DNA from: Lepus europaeus
Lineage: Eukaryota; Chordata; Mammalia; Lagomorpha; Leporidae
Direction: 5' to 3'
NCBI RefSeq assembly: GCF_033115175.1
Contig: NC_084831.1
Coordinates: forward strand, 14,175,138-14,239,137
Length of the DNA stretch: 64,000 nt
Shown piece after piece: positions 55,601 to 59,919 of this stretch. Under the pieces are notes generated by a model. It made no database searches and was not told the DNA's origin. It worked only from the letters and a program-made list of their open reading frames with translations. Both the position numbers and the translations under genes were made by a program. Numbering within the stretch: position 1 is the stretch's first letter; each line of letters starts with the position of its first letter.

Positions 55601-57697
55601 CAATGCCCTGGGTTCTGGAGCTTACAGAGCTTCTGCCCCAGTAGCCAGCAGGACAGAGCATGTTTGCCGGAGCCTCCGCTGCCCAGGGGCCTGGGATGGC
55701 TAGAAGTCATTGCCAACACCACGAAAGTTCTGTGCAACCTGCTGCATTTGCCTAAAAACTTCCCCAGGAATTTCGTTTTCTACGCCCCACCATCCTCTGT
55801 GTGTGTATGCCTGTGTGTGCCCAAGTGTGTGTGTGCCCGTGTGTGCCCGTGTGTGCCTGTGTGTGTGCCCGTGTGTGTCTGTGTGTGTCTCTGTGTGCAT
55901 GTGTGTGCCCGTGTGTGCCCATGTGTGTGCGTGCCCATGTGTGCCCGTGTGTGTATCCGTGTGTGTGTCCGCGTGTGCGTGTGTGTGCCCATATGTGTCT
56001 GTGTGTGTCTGTGTGTGCCCGTGTGTGTGTCTGTGTGTGCCTGTGTGTACATGTGTGTGCCCATGTGTGTGCGTGCCTGTGTGTGTGCCCGTGTGTGTGT
56101 CCGTGTGTGCGTGTGTGTGCCCGTATGTGTCTGTGTGTGTCTGTGTGTGTGTCCGTGTGTGCCCGTGTGTACATGTGTGTGCCCATGTGTGCGTGTGTGT
56201 GCCCGTGTGTTTGTGTGCACGCACGCTTCTCAGTGCATAAGAATCACCTAGCAGTGACTCCTTCACAAGGGACACCCGCTGTGGGTAGTGAGAGGCGAGC
56301 GACCCAGGACCTGTGGACAGAGCAGCAGAGGAGATGGGCCCGGCCACCTTGGGACTTGTGGATCAGAGGGCACTCAGAGAAGGGACACCTTCGCGTGTCC
56401 CTGCACGCCCACGTGCATAGTCATGTGGGCTTCCAAGTGCACACGTGCAGAGCTTGATACGGGCATTCACACAGTGCTAGAGGCGCGACGCGACCCAGAC
56501 AAACGTGGTCCAGGTGCTTGTCGTGCTAAGCGTCTGGAAGAACCCACACACGGGGCCAGGCAGCTCTACCCCTGGGAGAGCTGGGGTGGCAAGGTCTGGT
56601 TTGGAGGGGAGAGTGCAGGGGTGGGGGAGCACCCTAACCAGGTCTGAGGTGGGGTGGGGCTGCAGCGGGACTTCCTGAGGGAGGGAGTGGGAGGAGGGAT
56701 GCTGGCCAGGGGCCTGGAGAGATGGAGCGAGCAGATTGAGAGGTGAAAGGCAAGGGCAGACCAGAGCTGCATGTATGCGAAGGGAATCTGGAAGCCACTG
56801 AACAGACCCCAAAAAGTGCGTGATCTCCGCCTTACACAGCGCACACAGAGGGTCCGGGGTGCAGGGCGGAGAGACTGGAGGAGAGGGGAGAAGAGGCGGG
56901 GACACCATGAGGAGGCACGGGGTGGACAGCAGAGCTGTCTCTCACCGACTCGGGAGCCGATCGGTGCGGATGGGGGAAGCAGACCGGACAGCCCTGGAGC
57001 CAGGCAGGGCCCCTACCCAGTGCGAGAGGAGGTTTGGGGGTGACGGTGTGGAGTGGAGCTTGGGGAGCGATCGGCCTGAAACAGCTGCGGGACGGAGGAG
57101 GGGTGCAGCCCGGGCCCAGCAGGGGGGGTGAGCGGAGGGGAGTGCACGGGCGGATGGATACAGACTCCGGCCCAGCCAGAGGCCGCCCGGTGTGAGGCCC
57201 ACTGAGGGCTCCTCCACACACAGGTGACTCTGCAGCTGGCCTCCGGAGCCTTCCTGCTCAACCAAGCCTTCTGCGAGGCCATCCAGATCCCCATGGAGAA
57301 GCTCAAGTGGGCCTCGCCCTTCACCTGCCACCGCGTGTCATTCACGGCCCGCCAGCCCGCCGCCCCGCCGCAGCACCCCACCTGTAGCAGTGTCCCCCTG
57401 GAGCCCCTGGCGGAGGGCAGGCCGGCCTTGGAGCCCAGGGAGGTGGCGGAGCACACGGGGAAGCTGTGGGCCACCGTGGTGGGGCTGGCCTGGCTGGAGC
57501 ACAGCTCCGCCTCCTTTTTCATCGAGTGGGAGCTGGTGGCGGCCAAAGCCGACTCGTGGCTGGAGCAGCAGGAGGTGCCCGAGGGCCGCTCGCGGGGCAC
57601 CCTCAGGGCCGCCGCCCGCCAGCTCTTCGTGCTCTTGCGGCACTGGGACGAGAACCTGGAGTTCAATCTGCTGTGCTACAACCCCAGCTACGTGTAG
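18310..57697 (+). CDS. VWA5B1: VWA5B1 gene, 21 coding exons spliced to a 1211-residue protein
   Basis: Joined exons 18336-18474, 20472-20624, 21737-22007, 25462-25607, 26401-26532, 27111-27235, 31730-31906, 36505-36615, 38796-38998, 39246-39360, 40596-40781, 43424-43610, 45196-45365, 48863-49064, 49470-49781, 50572-50709, 53225-53356, 54342-54416, 54912-54981, 55360-55477 and 57224-57697 keep one frame to a TAG. I recognised the protein from recall of human VWA5B1 (opening MPGLLN, VWA core, ending in CYNPxYV). Order: VIT domain (about residues 10-140), VWA domain (about 360-530) with MIDAS residues D367, S369, S371, T438 and D465, a Ser/Pro/Arg-rich linker (about 586-990) broken by conserved blocks, and a C-terminal region (1015-1211). 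VIT+VWA proteins resemble inter-alpha-trypsin inhibitor heavy chains and VWA5A, but I see no signal peptide, so a non-secreted product is inferred. The intact MIDAS suggests metal-dependent protein binding. The exact molecular role is not established. Confidence 0.95.
19625..19914 (-). mobile_element. Lagomorph C-SINE, antisense, older copy in intron 1
   Basis: TATTTATTTGAAAGAGAGAG, CATCTGCTGGCTCACTCCCC and CAGAGCAGCCGGGACTCC follow in SINE order, ending in ACAACTCCAGCC. It lies between VWA5B1 coding exons 1 and 2. Confidence 0.88.
20472..20624 (+). CDS. VWA5B1: VWA5B1 coding exon 2 (residues 47-97), VIT domain
   Basis: Acceptor TTCCCACAG|GC and donor CAG|GTAAGG, 153 nt, phase 1 on both sides. 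It encodes [18 protein letters not shown] and on to [12 protein letters not shown], the strand-rich core of a VIT domain. The 1.1-kb intron that follows carries a sense MIR (20728-20865), an antisense MIR-like piece near 21080-21190, a (GA)n tract and another sense MIR. Confidence 0.95.
20728..20865 (+). repeat. MIR element, sense, in intron 2
   Basis: GAGCTGGACTGCTGTGTGAC, AAGTAACCTCTCTGAACCTC and AGTCTGTAAAATGGAGGTAA match the MIR core in order. Confidence 0.75.
21271..21310. repeat. (GA)n microsatellite
   Basis: About 20 GA units with one GGGA interruption, in the intron after coding exon 2. Confidence 0.93.
21545..21680 (+). repeat. MIR element, sense, close to exon 3
   Basis: GAGTCAGACCCGCATGGGCT, CAGGTCACGCGCCCACGTTG and CCTCGCTTTCCCTCC keep MIR order. 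It ends about 55 bp upstream of coding exon 3. Confidence 0.6.
21737..22007 (+). CDS. VWA5B1: VWA5B1 coding exon 3 (residues 98-188), end of VIT domain
   Basis: Acceptor CACTTAG|GG and donor AGGG|GTAAGA, 271 nt, entering in phase 1 and leaving in phase 2. It encodes [19 protein letters not shown] and then [20 protein letters not shown], the C-terminal strands of the VIT domain, plus a Cys-containing [12 protein letters not shown] turn. The next intron (3.45 kb) contains two antisense SINEs and an AT-rich island near 23350-23960. Confidence 0.95.
22291..22608 (-). mobile_element. Lagomorph C-SINE, antisense, in intron 3
   Basis: TTCATTTATTTGAAACGCAG followed by the body and CGCACCACAGTGCTGGCC in the usual order. 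Confidence 0.9.
23350..23960. repeat. AT-rich island, possible old retrocopy
   Basis: About 600 bp of AT-rich sequence inside a GC-rich intron, with several AAATAAA-type motifs near its 3' end (23889-23961). It has no ORF of note. It could be an old LINE fragment or the inserted 3' UTR of another gene; I cannot identify the source. Confidence 0.35.
24781..25096 (-). mobile_element. Lagomorph C-SINE, antisense, in intron 3
   Basis: TTATTTATTTATCTGAAAAG, then CTGGATCAGAAATGGATCAG and GGCAGCTTTACCAGCTGAG. The tRNA-like head is eroded. Confidence 0.87.
25462..25607 (+). CDS. VWA5B1: VWA5B1 coding exon 4 (residues 188-236)
   Basis: A long pyrimidine tract with CTC/CTT repeats (25413-25459) leads to the acceptor CCAG|CA. 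The donor is GCCG|GTGAGA. 146 nt, phase 2 in and phase 1 out. It encodes [20 protein letters not shown] and [18 protein letters not shown], the linker between the VIT and VWA domains. The following 0.8-kb intron has a MIR-like antisense fragment near 26255-26330 and nothing else I can name. Confidence 0.95.
26401..26532 (+). CDS. VWA5B1: VWA5B1 coding exon 5 (residues 237-280)
   Basis: Acceptor CCACTCAG|GA and donor AGCG|GTACGG, 132 nt, phase 1 on both sides. It encodes [14 protein letters not shown] and [20 protein letters not shown], part of the inter-domain beta-sandwich. The donor GTACGG is weaker than its neighbours. The 0.6-kb intron after it has a possible MIR-like stretch near 26860-26960 and no clear young repeat. 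Confidence 0.94.
27111..27235 (+). CDS. VWA5B1: VWA5B1 coding exon 6 (residues 281-322)
   Basis: Acceptor GTCTGCAG|AG and donor GGAAG|GTGAGT, 125 nt, phase 1 in and phase 0 out. It encodes [20 protein letters not shown] and a Lys/Arg-rich end ([12 protein letters not shown]). The next intron is the second largest (4.5 kb) and holds three sense SINEs in a row (28594-29568), a (GA)n tract near 30355 and an antisense SINE near 31129. Confidence 0.94.
28594..28769 (+). mobile_element. Truncated sense C-SINE with extra 3' sequence
   Basis: A shortened sense SINE (head CTGGCATTCGGCCAAGTGG, tail CTCAAATAAAAAAAAAAAA) followed by about 30 bp of other sequence. A 10-bp direct repeat CATGATTTAG flanks the whole at 28584-28593 and 28770-28779, which suggests that the extra sequence moved with it. 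Confidence 0.75.
28822..29159 (+). mobile_element. Lagomorph C-SINE, sense, young full-length copy
   Basis: It begins GGCCGGCGCCGCGGCTCAC, has the B box GGTTCTAGTCC, and ends in CTGTCTCTCTCTCACTGTCC plus poly(A). A 13-bp target-site duplication AGATACTATCTAC lies at 28807-28819 and 29160-29172. Confidence 0.97.
29260..29568 (+). mobile_element. Older sense C-SINE in intron 6
   Basis: It opens with TCTGGGCATCTGGCGTAGTG and contains CCCTGGGAGGCAGCAGGTGG and TGGGCCCCTGCCGCCCAC, ending in AAATAAATAAATAATAATT. An 11-bp duplication AAGACCCACAC flanks it at 29249-29259 and 29569-29579. Confidence 0.9.
30355..30389. repeat. (GA)n microsatellite
   Basis: About 17 GA units following a GAAA-rich lead, in intron 6. 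Confidence 0.93.
31129..31445 (-). mobile_element. Lagomorph C-SINE, antisense, just before the MIDAS exon
   Basis: TTTATTTATTGATTTGAAAG, body, then GCACCACAGTGCCAGCCCC. It ends 284 bp upstream of coding exon 7. Confidence 0.9.
31730..31906 (+). CDS. VWA5B1: VWA5B1 coding exon 7 (residues 323-381), VWA MIDAS loop 1
   Basis: Acceptor CTCCTCCAG|AC and donor CAAG|GTGGGC, 177 nt, phase 0 on both sides. It encodes [20 protein letters not shown] and the start of the VWA domain, [14 protein letters not shown]367, S369 and S371 form the DxSxS metal-binding motif and all three are present, so the metal site looks functional. The following 4.6-kb intron carries an antisense MIR, a sense MIR split by a young SINE, an antisense SINE and two more MIR pieces. 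Confidence 0.96.
32125..32310 (-). repeat. MIR element, antisense
   Basis: It carries the MIR signature AAGGTCACACAGCTAGT with surrounding AAATTAGCCCTACTGTCACC and AAACCCACATCTGCCTGACA, as expected for the complementary strand. Confidence 0.7.
33450..33570 (+). repeat. MIR element, sense, interrupted by a young SINE
   Basis: It contains the MIR-like GATTTGCTGTGTGGCTTCGG and a degraded CTCAGTTT-type stretch (GGGCTTCATTTGTC). It stops where the SINE at 33571 inserted. Confidence 0.6.
33571..33921 (+). mobile_element. Lagomorph C-SINE, sense, young full-length copy
   Basis: Head GGCCAGCGCCGTGGCTCAAC, B box GGTTCTAGTCC, tail with poly(A) broken by AAT units. A perfect 14-bp duplication TAAAACCAAGAGGA flanks it at 33557-33570 and 33922-33935. 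Confidence 0.97.
35017..35336 (-). mobile_element. Lagomorph C-SINE, antisense, in intron 7
   Basis: GATTTATTTATTTGAAAGG, body, and CTACATCTCAGTGCTGGCC. Approximate flanking repeats GCTATGTGCTTT and GCTATGCTTT suggest a decayed target-site duplication. Confidence 0.92.
35372..35460 (+). repeat. MIR fragment, sense
   Basis: TTTGCCTCAGTTTCCTTAGC followed by TGTAAAATCGGGGTA is the conserved MIR core 3' part. Confidence 0.6.
35850..36060 (+). repeat. MIR element, sense, nearly complete
   Basis: GAGTCCTGGCTCCATTACTG, CACTTCACCTCTCTGTGCCT and TCTGTAAGATGAGGA occur in MIR order with GTTATTGTGGAGATTAG after them. Confidence 0.75.
36505..36615 (+). CDS. VWA5B1: VWA5B1 coding exon 8 (residues 382-418), VWA domain
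   Basis: Acceptor TTGCCTGCCAG|GA and donor CGAG|GTAAGG, 111 nt, phase 0 on both sides. It encodes [12 protein letters not shown] and [20 protein letters not shown], the first helix and second strand of the Rossmann-like VWA fold. The 2.2-kb intron that follows has a 47-bp (GA)n run near 36861, a purine-rich stretch near 37130 and two antisense SINEs end to end. Confidence 0.95.
36861..36907. repeat. (GA)n microsatellite, about 23 units
   Basis: An uninterrupted GA run in intron 8, likely to vary in length between individuals. Confidence 0.95.
37682..38009 (-). mobile_element. Lagomorph C-SINE, antisense, in intron 8
   Basis: It starts with T8 and GTTGTTGTT, then ATTATTTGAAAGGCAGAG, and ends CTACACCACAGCGCTGGCC. 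A short repeat AGATTCT on both sides (37663, 38012) is the likely target-site duplication. Confidence 0.93.
38031..38255 (-). mobile_element. Lagomorph C-SINE, antisense, 5'-truncated
   Basis: TTGCTTATTTGAAGGGTAG through GATCGGAAGTGGAGCAG, where it stops abruptly. The tRNA-like head is missing. It lies 22 bp after the previous antisense copy. Confidence 0.9.
38796..38998 (+). CDS. VWA5B1: VWA5B1 coding exon 9 (residues 419-486), VWA MIDAS loops 2 and 3
   Basis: Acceptor TTCCCTGCAG|GA and donor ACCAG|GTCAGC, 203 nt, phase 0 in and phase 2 out. It encodes [13 protein letters not shown], where T438 is the MIDAS threonine, and [16 protein letters not shown], where D465 is the distal MIDAS aspartate. 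The next intron is only 247 bp and shows no repeat. Confidence 0.96.
39246..39360 (+). CDS. VWA5B1: VWA5B1 coding exon 10 (residues 486-524), end of VWA domain
   Basis: Acceptor TCCCCCAG|GT and donor CCAAG|GTAGGT, 115 nt, phase 2 in and phase 0 out. It encodes [19 protein letters not shown] and [13 protein letters not shown], the last strand and helix of the VWA fold. The 1.2-kb intron that follows has a MIR-like antisense piece near 40260-40330 and no young repeat. Confidence 0.95.
40596..40781 (+). CDS. VWA5B1: VWA5B1 coding exon 11 (residues 525-586)
   Basis: Acceptor TGCCCAACAG|AT and donor GATCT|GTAAGT, 186 nt, phase 0 on both sides. It encodes [20 protein letters not shown] and [20 protein letters not shown], the strand-rich segment after VWA that is shared by VWA5A/5B proteins. 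The 2.6-kb intron that follows holds a T27 run near 41342, two sense SINEs and a probable old L1 remnant near 42320-42700. Confidence 0.95.
41512..41844 (+). mobile_element. Lagomorph C-SINE, sense, with small deletions in the head
   Basis: Head GGCCGGCACCTTGGCTCACT, with the segment before the second CGGCGCCGGC shortened, then the full body and poly(A). A 17-bp target-site duplication AAAGAGTGGTGAGGAGT flanks it at 41495-41511 and 41845-41861. Confidence 0.96.
42320..42620 (+). repeat. Probable old L1 3'-end remnant
   Basis: AAACCCCACTGCCAGGAATC, GATAAAAGCAACGCAATGGA and CATAAATGGCCACAAAACC resemble the order of motifs at the 3' end of old mammalian L1 elements. Strongly decayed, so the call is tentative. 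Confidence 0.35.
42667..42688. repeat. (CA)n microsatellite
   Basis: Eleven CA units in intron 11. Confidence 0.93.
42841..43156 (+). mobile_element. Lagomorph C-SINE, sense, in intron 11
   Basis: Head GGCTGGCACAGTGGCTCAC, B box GGTTCTAGTCC, CTGTCTCTCTCTCTCTCTC tail and AAATAAATTTTTAAAAAG. A 15-bp exact repeat AGAACATAGGCCACA lies further out on both sides (42804-42818, 43211-43225). Confidence 0.94.
43424..43610 (+). CDS. VWA5B1: VWA5B1 coding exon 12 (residues 587-648), start of linker
   Basis: Acceptor CCTCCCTAG|GA and donor ATCCAG|GTGGGT, 187 nt, phase 0 in and phase 1 out. It encodes a Ser/Gln/Gly-rich, probably disordered segment ([18 protein letters not shown]). It is less conserved against my recall of the human protein than the exons before it. 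The next intron (1.6 kb) has two sense SINEs and, between them, a 15-bp minisatellite. Confidence 0.93.
43677..43999 (+). mobile_element. Older sense C-SINE with long (CT)n tail, in intron 12
   Basis: GGTATTTGGCCTAGTGGCTG, CCCTGGCAGGCAGTGGTGAT, GGGCATTTGGGGAATAAAG and then a CT run at 43937-43980 and A8. Confidence 0.9.
44065..44235. repeat. 15-bp minisatellite, about 11 copies
   Basis: Unit ACTATTACTAAGGGT repeated about 11.4 times with single-base variants (ACTGTTACTAAGGGT, ACTATTACTAGGGGT and others). Because the unit is a multiple of three, one + frame reads as repeated GT(I/V)TK. It starts about 65 bp after a SINE tail and is intronic. Confidence 0.93.
44639..44900 (+). mobile_element. 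Older sense C-SINE with internal deletion, in intron 12
   Basis: GGCGGGCGCTGGGCATAGCC, CTGCCACCCATGAGGGAGGT, GGCCATCTGGGGAGTGAAGC and AACTCTGACTTTCAAATTAA plus A18. Confidence 0.88.
45196..45365 (+). CDS. VWA5B1: VWA5B1 coding exon 13 (residues 649-705)
   Basis: Acceptor CCCTGCCAG|GC and donor GTGCAG|GTACCC, 170 nt, phase 1 in and phase 0 out. It encodes [19 protein letters not shown] and a basic stretch ending [11 protein letters not shown]. The [11 protein letters not shown] block matches my recall of human VWA5B1. The following 3.5-kb intron contains a 24-bp GC-rich minisatellite, (CT)n(CA)n, two antisense SINEs and an L1-like remnant. Confidence 0.92.
46221..46392. repeat. 24-bp GC-rich minisatellite, about 7 copies
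   Basis: Unit close to CCACCTGCCCCAGCTCCCCA plus CGTC/GCAC, about 7.2 copies with few substitutions, in intron 13. The unit is a multiple of three, so Pro/Ala-rich and Gly-rich frames stay open on the two strands. These are not genes. Confidence 0.92.
46608..46659. repeat. (CT)n(CA)n compound microsatellite
   Basis: About 12 CT followed by about 13 CA units. Confidence 0.95.
47021..47116 (-). mobile_element. C-SINE head fragment, antisense
   Basis: Only the part GGATCGGAAGTGGAGCAGCC to GCCACAACACCAGCCCC is present. The A-tail side is missing, replaced by unrelated sequence. Confidence 0.88.
47431..47745 (-). mobile_element. Lagomorph C-SINE, antisense, in intron 13
   Basis: T12, ATTTATTTTGAAAAACACAG, GGAAGTGGAGCAGCCGGGAC and GAGCCATAGCGCCAGTCC in antisense SINE order. 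Confidence 0.9.
48255..48614 (+). repeat. Probable L1 ORF2 remnant ending in poly(A)
   Basis: AATAAAACAGAACAGGAAG, GATCTAAATCCACAAACAAA and ATGAAATCATAGAAAACTAT follow the order of the L1 ORF2 3' region, and the stretch ends in A18. It is decayed and encodes nothing. Confidence 0.45.
48863..49064 (+). CDS. VWA5B1: VWA5B1 coding exon 14 (residues 706-772), 5' boundary less certain
   Basis: Donor GAGCTGG|GTGAGC is clear. The acceptor chosen is CGCACTTCCAG|CC, behind a good pyrimidine tract, because it is phase 0 as exon 13 requires. An upstream acceptor would add a few residues and cannot be excluded, since the same frame stays open 5' to 48806. The exon encodes [20 protein letters not shown] and [11 protein letters not shown], a Pro/Ser/Arg-rich linker. 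The 0.4-kb intron after it has no visible repeat. Confidence 0.85.
49470..49781 (+). CDS. VWA5B1: VWA5B1 coding exon 15 (residues 773-876), GC- and CpG-rich
   Basis: Acceptor CTCGGTCTGCAG|AG and donor GAGG|GTGAGC, 312 nt, phase 1 on both sides. It encodes [20 protein letters not shown], then the conserved block [20 protein letters not shown] and [20 protein letters not shown], which looks like a helical element. The exon is very rich in CpG compared with most others. The next intron (0.8 kb) has a C-run near 49955 and a truncated antisense SINE. Confidence 0.95.
50124..50196 (-). mobile_element. C-SINE fragment, antisense, in intron 15
   Basis: GATGCATTTATTTGAAAGGC to CTGGTTCACTCCCCAAATGG only. 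The rest of the element is absent. Confidence 0.85.
50572..50709 (+). CDS. VWA5B1: VWA5B1 coding exon 16 (residues 877-922)
   Basis: Acceptor CCACCTCCAG|GC and donor ACTCTG|GTAAGG, 138 nt, phase 1 on both sides. It encodes [20 protein letters not shown] and [20 protein letters not shown], one of the best conserved blocks of the C-terminal half. The 2.5-kb intron after it holds an AT-rich stretch near 50940-51300 and an antisense SINE and MIR near its end. Confidence 0.95.
52520..52842 (-). mobile_element. Lagomorph C-SINE, antisense, older copy in intron 16
   Basis: CTATTTGTAAGGCAGAGGGA, CACTGGTTCACTCCCCAAAT and GCAGCTGCCTAACCACTG in order. Confidence 0.87.
52975..53100 (-). repeat. MIR element, antisense
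   Basis: CCCATTTCTCAGATAAGGAA, CAGCTAGTAAGAGACGAGGC and TTCAAACCCACATCC are the antisense MIR core. It ends about 125 bp before coding exon 17. Confidence 0.72.
53225..53356 (+). CDS. VWA5B1: VWA5B1 coding exon 17 (residues 923-966)
   Basis: Acceptor CCCCCACAAAG|GT and donor CCCCAG|GTAAGA, 132 nt, phase 1 on both sides. The acceptor has an unusual AAAG end but a good pyrimidine tract, and it is the only one nearby that keeps the frame. It encodes [20 protein letters not shown] and [12 protein letters not shown]. The following 1-kb intron carries an antisense MIR-like piece near 54110-54245. Confidence 0.92.
54110..54245 (-). repeat. MIR-like element, antisense
   Basis: CAGCCAGGCACTGAACACTG, ATCATCTCATCTAATCCTGA and ATCCCCAGTGTGCAATGG resemble the antisense 3' half of a MIR. 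Confidence 0.5.
54342..54416 (+). CDS. VWA5B1: VWA5B1 coding exon 18 (residues 967-991), short and variable
   Basis: Acceptor CCTCCATAG|GC and donor CCGAAG|GTGAGC, 75 nt, phase 1 on both sides, so skipping it would keep the frame. It encodes [20 protein letters not shown]. Only the REKH part agrees well with my recall of the human protein. The 0.5-kb intron that follows has no repeat I recognise. Confidence 0.88.
54912..54981 (+). CDS. VWA5B1: VWA5B1 coding exon 19 (residues 992-1015), GC splice donor
   Basis: Acceptor GGCTCTGCAG|GT. The exon ends ATCCAG|GCGAGT, a GC rather than GT donor. It encodes [18 protein letters not shown] and leaves two nt (AG), which join the first G of the next exon to make Arg. 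No GT within the next bases gives the phase 2 that exon 20 needs. The intron after it (378 bp) is repeat-free. Confidence 0.88.
55360..55477 (+). CDS. VWA5B1: VWA5B1 coding exon 20 (residues 1015-1054)
   Basis: Acceptor CCCACACAG|GC and donor CCCCTG|GTGAGT, 118 nt, phase 2 in and phase 0 out. It encodes [20 protein letters not shown] and [11 protein letters not shown], strongly conserved. Reading through the donor stays open to a stop at 56249-56251, across a large GT-rich repeat in the 1.75-kb intron. Confidence 0.95.
55798..56222. repeat. GT-rich higher-order repeat in the last intron
   Basis: About 425 bp of GTGTGTG blocks broken by CCC, CCT, TCC and CAT spacers. A larger unit starting ATGTGTGTGCGTGCC recurs at 55921 and 56063, and ATGTGTGCGTGTGTGTGCCC at 56185, so the block has a period of roughly 120-140 bp. 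Alternating purine/pyrimidine favours Z-DNA. Confidence 0.9.
57224..57697 (+). CDS. VWA5B1: VWA5B1 last coding exon with stop codon (residues 1055-1211)
   Basis: Acceptor CCACACACAG|GT, then 474 nt to TAG at 57695-57697. It encodes [20 protein letters not shown], a Pro/Ala-rich variable stretch ([14 protein letters not shown]) that is shorter than in my recall of human, then [20 protein letters not shown] and [10 protein letters not shown], ending in [11 protein letters not shown]. This C-terminal module is shared with other VWA5 family members. The exon is GC-rich. A second TAG follows the stop directly. Confidence 0.96.
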   Translation: MTLQLASGAFLLNQAFCEAIQIPMEKLKWASPFTCHRVSFTARQPAAPPQHPTCSSVPLEPLAEGRPALEPREVAEHTGKLWATVVGLAWLEHSSASFFIEWELVAAKADSWLEQQEVPEGRSRGTLRAAARQLFVLLRHWDENLEFNLLCYNPSYV

Positions 57698-57781
57698 TAG
57701 TCCCTGGGGCAGGCGACGCGAGGGCGGGGGCCCGCTTCGGACTGGCCCCGGGGAGATTCACGACGCCGTAGCCAGTGTATC

Positions 57782-57940
57782 GGTTGCTAGGGAGAGCCCT
57801 GGACTGGCATTGGGAGGTCGGGGGTCAGTGCCAACTTTGCTACCACCCAGCCCTGCAACTCTAGGCCAGTCCCTGCCCCCTGTCTGGGCCTCAGTGTCCC
57901 CGTCTATAAAACAAGAAAGGAGGTGAGTGTGTTGGACTAG
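57782..57940 (+). repeat. MIR element, sense, just after the VWA5B1 stop
   Basis: AGAGCCCTGGACTGGCATTG, GCCTCAGTGTCCCCGTCTAT and AAAACAAGAAAGGAGGTGAG follow MIR order. It would lie inside the 3' UTR. Confidence 0.6.
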
Positions 57941-59919
57941 ATCTCTGTGCCCAGACCTTCGGCCCCTCCTGGGGCCTCCGGCTACTGCAGGTTGGCAAGA
58001 GGAAATACAGAGGAGTCCCCGCTTTCTCTGGAGGAAGACCGTGGGGGCACAGAGCAGGATCAGGGATGCCCCTTCCAACCACAGGGTGCACGGGTGAACC
58101 CAGCGCCTCCAAGACACCAGAGGGCAAGCCGGCTCCTGGCATGGGAGGCCGTCTCTGCCTGCGCCACTGTAGCTGGGCTCTTAGCTCCATGGTGTCGGCC
58201 TTGGCACCCGCAAGCCCCACTTCCAGGCTGATTAGAGAACCATCCATCCTGACACTTTGCACATCTTAGTGTTGGCTTGCACATCCACTGTGGCTTCCTG
58301 TCTAAGAAGAAGTGGAGGTGGGGTGGGCAGGACCCAGGGAGAGACCCTGAGAGGCTAAGTTTGAAGCCAAGTCCAAGAAAAGTAGGCAGGCTTGCAGCAG
58401 TCCGTGGAGAGACCAGCGGCGCCTGAAATGACCCACGCGTTGTCAGGAATCGGTGAGGCCAATTCTGCTCACCCAGGCTGGGGGCCTAGAGAGGCCCTCC
58501 GTGGGCGCTGCATCCTGGGATAGTGGGAGCCTCCCCCGCCACACCACGCCATTGGGGAGAGAGGCTGCCTATGCGACAGAGAGCCACACGTGGCTGCGGT
58601 GTTTCTACAGGTGGCAGCTTGGGCACGGCGCATGGTTTGCTTGGTGAGAAGCAGCAGCCTCCCTCTCTCTGGCCCACCCCGTGACACTCATATGGGGACT
58701 GATGTGCCCTCAGCCTCAGTTTCCCTCCCGGCTGGGGCCACACTGGCCAACCAGGAGGTGGGTCTGGACCTCATCAAGGAACCCCACAAGGGTGGCACCC
58801 CAGGCTGAAGCTGTGCCCCCTTTCTCCTGGGCCCCTCCTCATCAAATGTCCCTCCCAGGAATGCCCTGTGGCCCCGGCACAGAGCCCCATTCCACTTCCC
58901 TCTTCAGGGAGACCCTGAGGGTCTCTGTTCATCAAACCAGCCCACACAGGGCCCTGGTGGGCTCGGGCACAGTGCCAGCCTCTGGAAGACCCACGGAAGG
59001 TCCAGTGTCCAGCAGGGGCTGGAGGAAGGGAGAAGCCCAGAGGACGTCCACTGGGGGTGAAGGGAGAGGCACCTGCTCCCCACGCGCCCCCCCCCCCCCC
59101 GCGCTCCTCTGTGCTGCAGAACCTCCCAGGTGGTCCCTGCACCAGCGGCCACTGTGGAAGACTTCGGATGAAGTCCCACGGCGCCTCGGCTCAGCTCACC
59201 GGCTCCACTCCAGACCTGTCCCCGAACGAGGATCGCAGCCAGGCAGGGCCGTCAGGAGCCCAGCCCGTCTGGGGTGTGGCTCAAAGCCAGTACCCCTCAG
59301 GGGATGAGGACCAGGGCTTTAGGTTTCTTGCTTGAGGCATCAAGGAAGTGTGACAAGAGCTGTCATCTCCCTGCACACCCCTCCCCCAACAAAACTCCCT
59401 TCTGTAGCTCCACAGCCTGCAGCCCCAGCTTCAAGATGAGGCTGGGGGTGGAAGGAGCTGGGGGCGGGGGGCATCCACTTCCTGGTCCACCACCCACGGC
59501 CAGCTCAGCAGCCTGAGCCCTGGTACGAGTTTGAGAAGCAGCTTCCCCCCACCGGCTGCCCAGGAGCTGGGCTCGCTTCTGCTCTGACAGCCCCAGACTC
59601 TCTGCTCCGGAGATGCTGCCCTCTGAGTGAACATGAATTTGCTCCAGTTTTGTGCGTGACCTTGAACAAGTCATGGAAGCCCGCTGGCTTCCCCTCTAAC
59701 ATGAGCAGTGGATGGGGCTGTGTGGCCCTACCCCCCCACCACAAGCCTGATTCTGGGTCTCCAGGCTTTGGTGTGGACAATAACCAGGGCTTGAGGCAGC
59801 CCAGCCCCTGTCCAGTGGGGAACCACAGGCGGCTGCAAGGAATAACGGGAAACCCCAGCATCACCCCTCAGCTCCTGCCCCTGTAGTGATCACTAGAGCT
59901 CTGCTCTTGTTTTTCTTAA

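Noticed and set aside
55700..56347. Long minus-strand frames of His/Thr repeats (about 215 codons)
   Set aside because: They are direct translations of the GT-rich repeat complement (CAC/ACA codons), open in several frames at once, as expected for a simple repeat.
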